Part shown: piece by piece, positions 7,270-7,738 of the stretch
Layout: every line of letters starts with the position of its first letter
How positions within the stretch are numbered: the stretch's first letter is position 1
From: Helicobacter sp.
GTDB lineage: Bacteria > Campylobacterota > Campylobacteria > Campylobacterales > Helicobacteraceae
Reading direction: 5' to 3'
Assembly: GCA_029264655.1 (NCBI GenBank)
Contig: JARHZY010000121.1
Coordinates: 1-7,738, forward strand
DNA length: 7,738 nucleotides
Notes under the pieces: generated by a model
What the model was told of the DNA's origin: nothing
Seen by the model: the letters and a program-made list of their open reading frames with translations, nothing else
Database searches by the model: none
Program-made: the position numbers and the translations under genes

Positions 7270-7668
7270 TTAATCATTAATAAAATCTACATCATGTGTT
7301 GTTACATGCTGTGTGCATGTCATGAGTGGCACACTCACACCTTTCATAGAATCTTTACCTGAAAATACAAGCAGATCTTTAAAATATACAAAGGTGGTTT
7401 TATGCACATGCACTTCTGTGTTGTTATGCACACATACCAATGTCTCATCGTTATGAAAAGCAGTTTGAAATTCTGTAATTTTTGCTTGTATTGTGCTTTG
7501 TTTATAAGTGTGTGTAATAACACCATATCCACATAAAAACACGATTGCAACAAGGCTATATTTAATACTTTTTCTACGAAGTTCCAACCGATATAATACC
7601 GCACAAAAAAGTCCAAAACCAAACAATACACTGCAAACAATTACAATAAAATCAAATGTATTTTGCAC
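7270..7668 (-). CDS. Small two-helix membrane protein encoded upstream of mutS2
   Basis: I know no function for this protein. From GTG 7668 it is 132 residues, with hydrophobic helices at about 6-26 and 38-54 joined by a basic loop (RLELRRK, 28-33). By the positive-inside rule the loop is cytoplasmic and the 78-residue tail periplasmic; the tail has two cysteines (79 and 118) that could pair, and several histidines (HNNTEVHVHK). GTG is chosen because AGGGG lies 5 nt ahead of it. An in-frame TTG at 7701 would lie at or beside the predicted transcript start, and that frame is open to the window edge. The position directly before mutS2 matches HP0622 in H. pylori and Cj1053c in C. jejuni as I recall them, both between murC and mutS2, so this is probably a conserved Campylobacterota membrane protein. 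Identity with those genes is inferred from position and topology, not alignment. Confidence 0.72.
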   Translation of the reverse strand: MQNTFDFIVIVCSVLFGFGLFCAVLYRLELRRKSIKYSLVAIVFLCGYGVITHTYKQSTIQAKITEFQTAFHNDETLVCVHNNTEVHVHKTTFVYFKDLLVFSGKDSMKGVSVPLMTCTQHVTTHDVDFIND

Positions 7669-7672
7669 ACAA

Positions 7673-7678
7673 TCCCCT
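7673..7678 (-). promoter_or_regulatory. Ribosome binding site that selects the GTG start at 7668
   Basis: On the minus strand this reads AGGGGA, with AGGGG 5 nt from GTG 7668. No comparable site stands before TTG 7701, and the promoter at 7708-7716 would place the transcript start at or next to that TTG. Confidence 0.6.
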
Positions 7679-7707
7679 AAACTACATACATATGCTATCA
7701 ACCAATC

Positions 7708-7716
7708 ATTATAACA
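7708..7716 (-). promoter_or_regulatory. Putative promoter of the membrane protein-mutS2 pair, consensus extended -10
   Basis: The minus strand reads TGTTATAAT, an exact TGn-TATAAT extended -10, preceded by A/T-rich DNA to the window edge. The transcript would start near 7701 and give a leader of about 33 nt before GTG 7668. It would drive the small membrane protein and, through the 23-bp gap, mutS2. The remaining bases to 7738 may include the tail of an upstream gene; one frame ends in TAA-TGA at 7712-7707, but too little is visible to name it. Confidence 0.6.
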
Positions 7717-7738
7717 TGAAAAATAAAAGATATATGCA

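Noticed and set aside
7669..7701. TTG start at 7701 for the small membrane protein
   Set aside because: The predicted transcript begins at or next to this codon and no Shine-Dalgarno precedes it; GTG 7668 has AGGGG at good spacing.
1..7738. CRISPR arrays, tRNA or rRNA genes, insertion sequences, defence or toxin-antitoxin systems
   Set aside because: I looked on both strands and found no spaced repeats, cloverleaf, terminal inverted repeats, transposase or toxin motifs. Almost all of the window is accounted for by core genes.

Overview
The window is AT-rich and reads like a Helicobacter chromosome (Campylobacterota), probably a non-pylori species. FlhA, S15, MsbA and MutS2 all resemble the Helicobacter versions as I remember them. 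Promoters are of the extended -10 type with A/T-rich upstream DNA. Two gene pairs keep arrangements I recall from H. pylori and Campylobacter: flhA beside rpsO, and a small membrane protein directly ahead of mutS2 (in H. pylori and C. jejuni, murC precedes that pair). No search could be run, so the species is not assigned.

Layout. Positions 1-2013 (minus) hold flhA, the flagellar export gate, cut by the window edge about 60 residues short of its C-terminus. A 131-bp gap with two head-to-head promoters separates it from rpsO (2145-2420, plus), which is followed by a possible weak terminator. An ABC exporter of the MsbA type (2640-4391, plus) has its own promoter. Just after it, overlapping its last 17 bases, lies a small broken gene (4375-4717, plus) with one in-frame stop and one frameshift; I do not recognise its family. 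Convergent to it is a minus-strand pair: a two-helix membrane protein (7668-7270) followed after 23 bp by mutS2 (7246-4757), probably cotranscribed from a consensus extended -10 at 7708-7716.

The genes do not form one pathway. They are ordinary core functions: flagellar secretion, ribosome assembly, lipid A or lipid-linked glycan export, and MutS2-type recombination or ribosome quality control. I found no mobile element, CRISPR array, tRNA, rRNA or new multi-gene system. The items most worth a second look are the decayed gene after msbA, an over-represented octamer (TAGAATCT, 11 copies on both strands, nine of them in 4718-7354), the histidine-rich MutS2 operon, and the overlapping flhA/rpsO promoters.
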